Below the pieces are notes generated by a model, which was not told the DNA's origin, made no database searches, and saw only the letters and a list, made by a program, of their open reading frames with translations. Shown here piece after piece: positions 50,094 to 50,532 of a DNA stretch of 50,532 nucleotides. Each line of letters opens with the position of its first letter. The stretch's first letter is position 1. The position numbers were made by a program, and so were the translations under genes. Origin of the DNA: an uncultured Eubacteriales bacterium (GTDB taxonomy: Bacteria > Bacillota_I > Bacilli_A > RF39 > UBA660); contig CAJMAC010000008.1 in the NCBI GenBank assembly GCA_905211265.1, positions 1 through 50,532 of the forward strand, in the 5' to 3' direction.

Positions 50094-50245
50094 TGAAAAT
50101 ATAATAATTGTGTAAAATTATGATTTTTTATTTAATTTATAACATTTAATACAATTAAAATTTTATATTTTTCGTCAATACAAGATTTTAAAAATTTCAT
50201 ATAATTTAATATTATTATTTATCAAATATTTTATAATATATTTCA

Positions 50246-50261
50246 TGTTCCACGTGGAACA
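50246..50261. promoter_or_regulatory. parS: parS site 2
   Basis: TGTTCCACGTGGAACA again, in a 30-bp perfect palindrome (50239-50268). Confidence 0.93.
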
Positions 50262-50462
50262 TGAAATAATTAATATTTATAGTTGTTTTTATATATTTTA
50301 ATTTAAAATATTTTTTTATTATATTATATTGCTAAAAAAGAATTTTTATTAATAATATATCTAATTATAAATATAGTTTATTATTAAATTATTAGTTAAT
50401 TTATATTATTTTTATTATATTTATTGTATAAAAAAGTATTATGTTATTTTTATATTATATCA

Positions 50463-50478
50463 TGTTCCACGTGAAACA
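50463..50478. promoter_or_regulatory. parS: parS site 3
   Basis: TGTTCCACGTGAAACA, the form best known in Bacillus, in a 34-bp palindrome with one mismatch (50454-50487). Confidence 0.93.
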
Positions 50479-50532
50479 TGATATAATCACTTTTTTTATT
50501 TATATATATATTTTAATACTTTTTGTTTAATA

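Larger units (their letters stand above)
49800..50532. other. gene-free AT-rich region with parS sites
   Basis: More than 730 bp without a credible gene. The only longer frame (49864-50046) is a hydrophobic run without a ribosome-binding site. It holds three parS palindromes and one TGTTGATAA DnaA-box variant (49946-49954). Otherwise it is over 85% A+T by eye. Confidence 0.75.

Overview
The window is a 50.5 kb piece of a very AT-rich, low-GC Gram-positive (Bacillota, class Bacilli) chromosome that contains the replication origin. It carries the classic oriC order: rpmH, rnpA, yidC, jag, mnmE, mnmG, rsmG and parB to the left on the minus strand, and dnaA, dnaN, recF, gyrB and gyrA to the right on the plus strand. 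Dense DnaA-box clusters flank dnaA, and three parS sites lie beyond gyrA. The lineage looks like one of the small-genome, mostly uncultured gut Bacilli (RF39/RFN20/Erysipelotrichales-like). That placement is inferred from codon and AT bias, the delta subunit of RNA polymerase, ComK, SpoIVA/SpoVIF and gene order. TGA is used as a stop codon (ends of the genes at 9178 and 13387), so I read it with code 11, not the Mollicutes code 4.

Region by region. 1-3250: the 5' end of a helicase gene leaving the window, a small membrane protein, gltX and a YugP-type zinc protease. 3251-7209: an isolated cluster of DnaA-box-like pairs, a three-gene ABC-2 exporter behind a perfect promoter and a terminator-containing leader RNA, a degenerate ImmA/IrrE protein and a short hairpin RNA. 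7209-15400: a lipoprotein, engB, der, a putative HExxH protein, a Fic cassette bracketed by direct repeats, spoVIF, a glutamine amidotransferase, spoIVA and the HU gene. The der-spoIVA-hup neighbourhood recalls Bacillus. 15440-23000 (minus strand): an S24/XRE repressor, two membrane paralogues, a pair of 2-hydroxyacyl-CoA-dehydratase-like genes, a membrane-anchored protein, rpoE (delta), an ArgRS-like gene without the catalytic motifs, and a DUF1934/YwiB gene.

23164-30407: a class A penicillin-binding protein faces parB. Between them lies a four-gene minus-strand island of proteins I cannot assign, bracketed by two nearly identical terminators. 30495-38437: tRNA-modification, membrane-insertion and RNase P genes of the conserved origin block, interrupted by three genes unrelated to it. 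38576-50532: a HerA/FtsK-type ATPase, oriC, dnaA, dnaN, a comK homologue where an S4-domain gene (yaaA) usually sits, recF overlapped by a tiny upstream ORF, gyrB, gyrA and the parS region.

The most unusual items are the catalytically degenerate ArgRS at the native argS locus, the unknown island between the pbp gene and parB with a possible ADP-ribosyltransferase-like protein, the repeat-bounded Fic cassette beside a miniature deleted copy of itself, the leader RNA of the ABC exporter, and the DnaA-box pairs far from oriC. Most promoters I could see are of two kinds: full TTGACA-17-TATAAT, or extended -10 (TGnTATAAT) with a very short 5' UTR.
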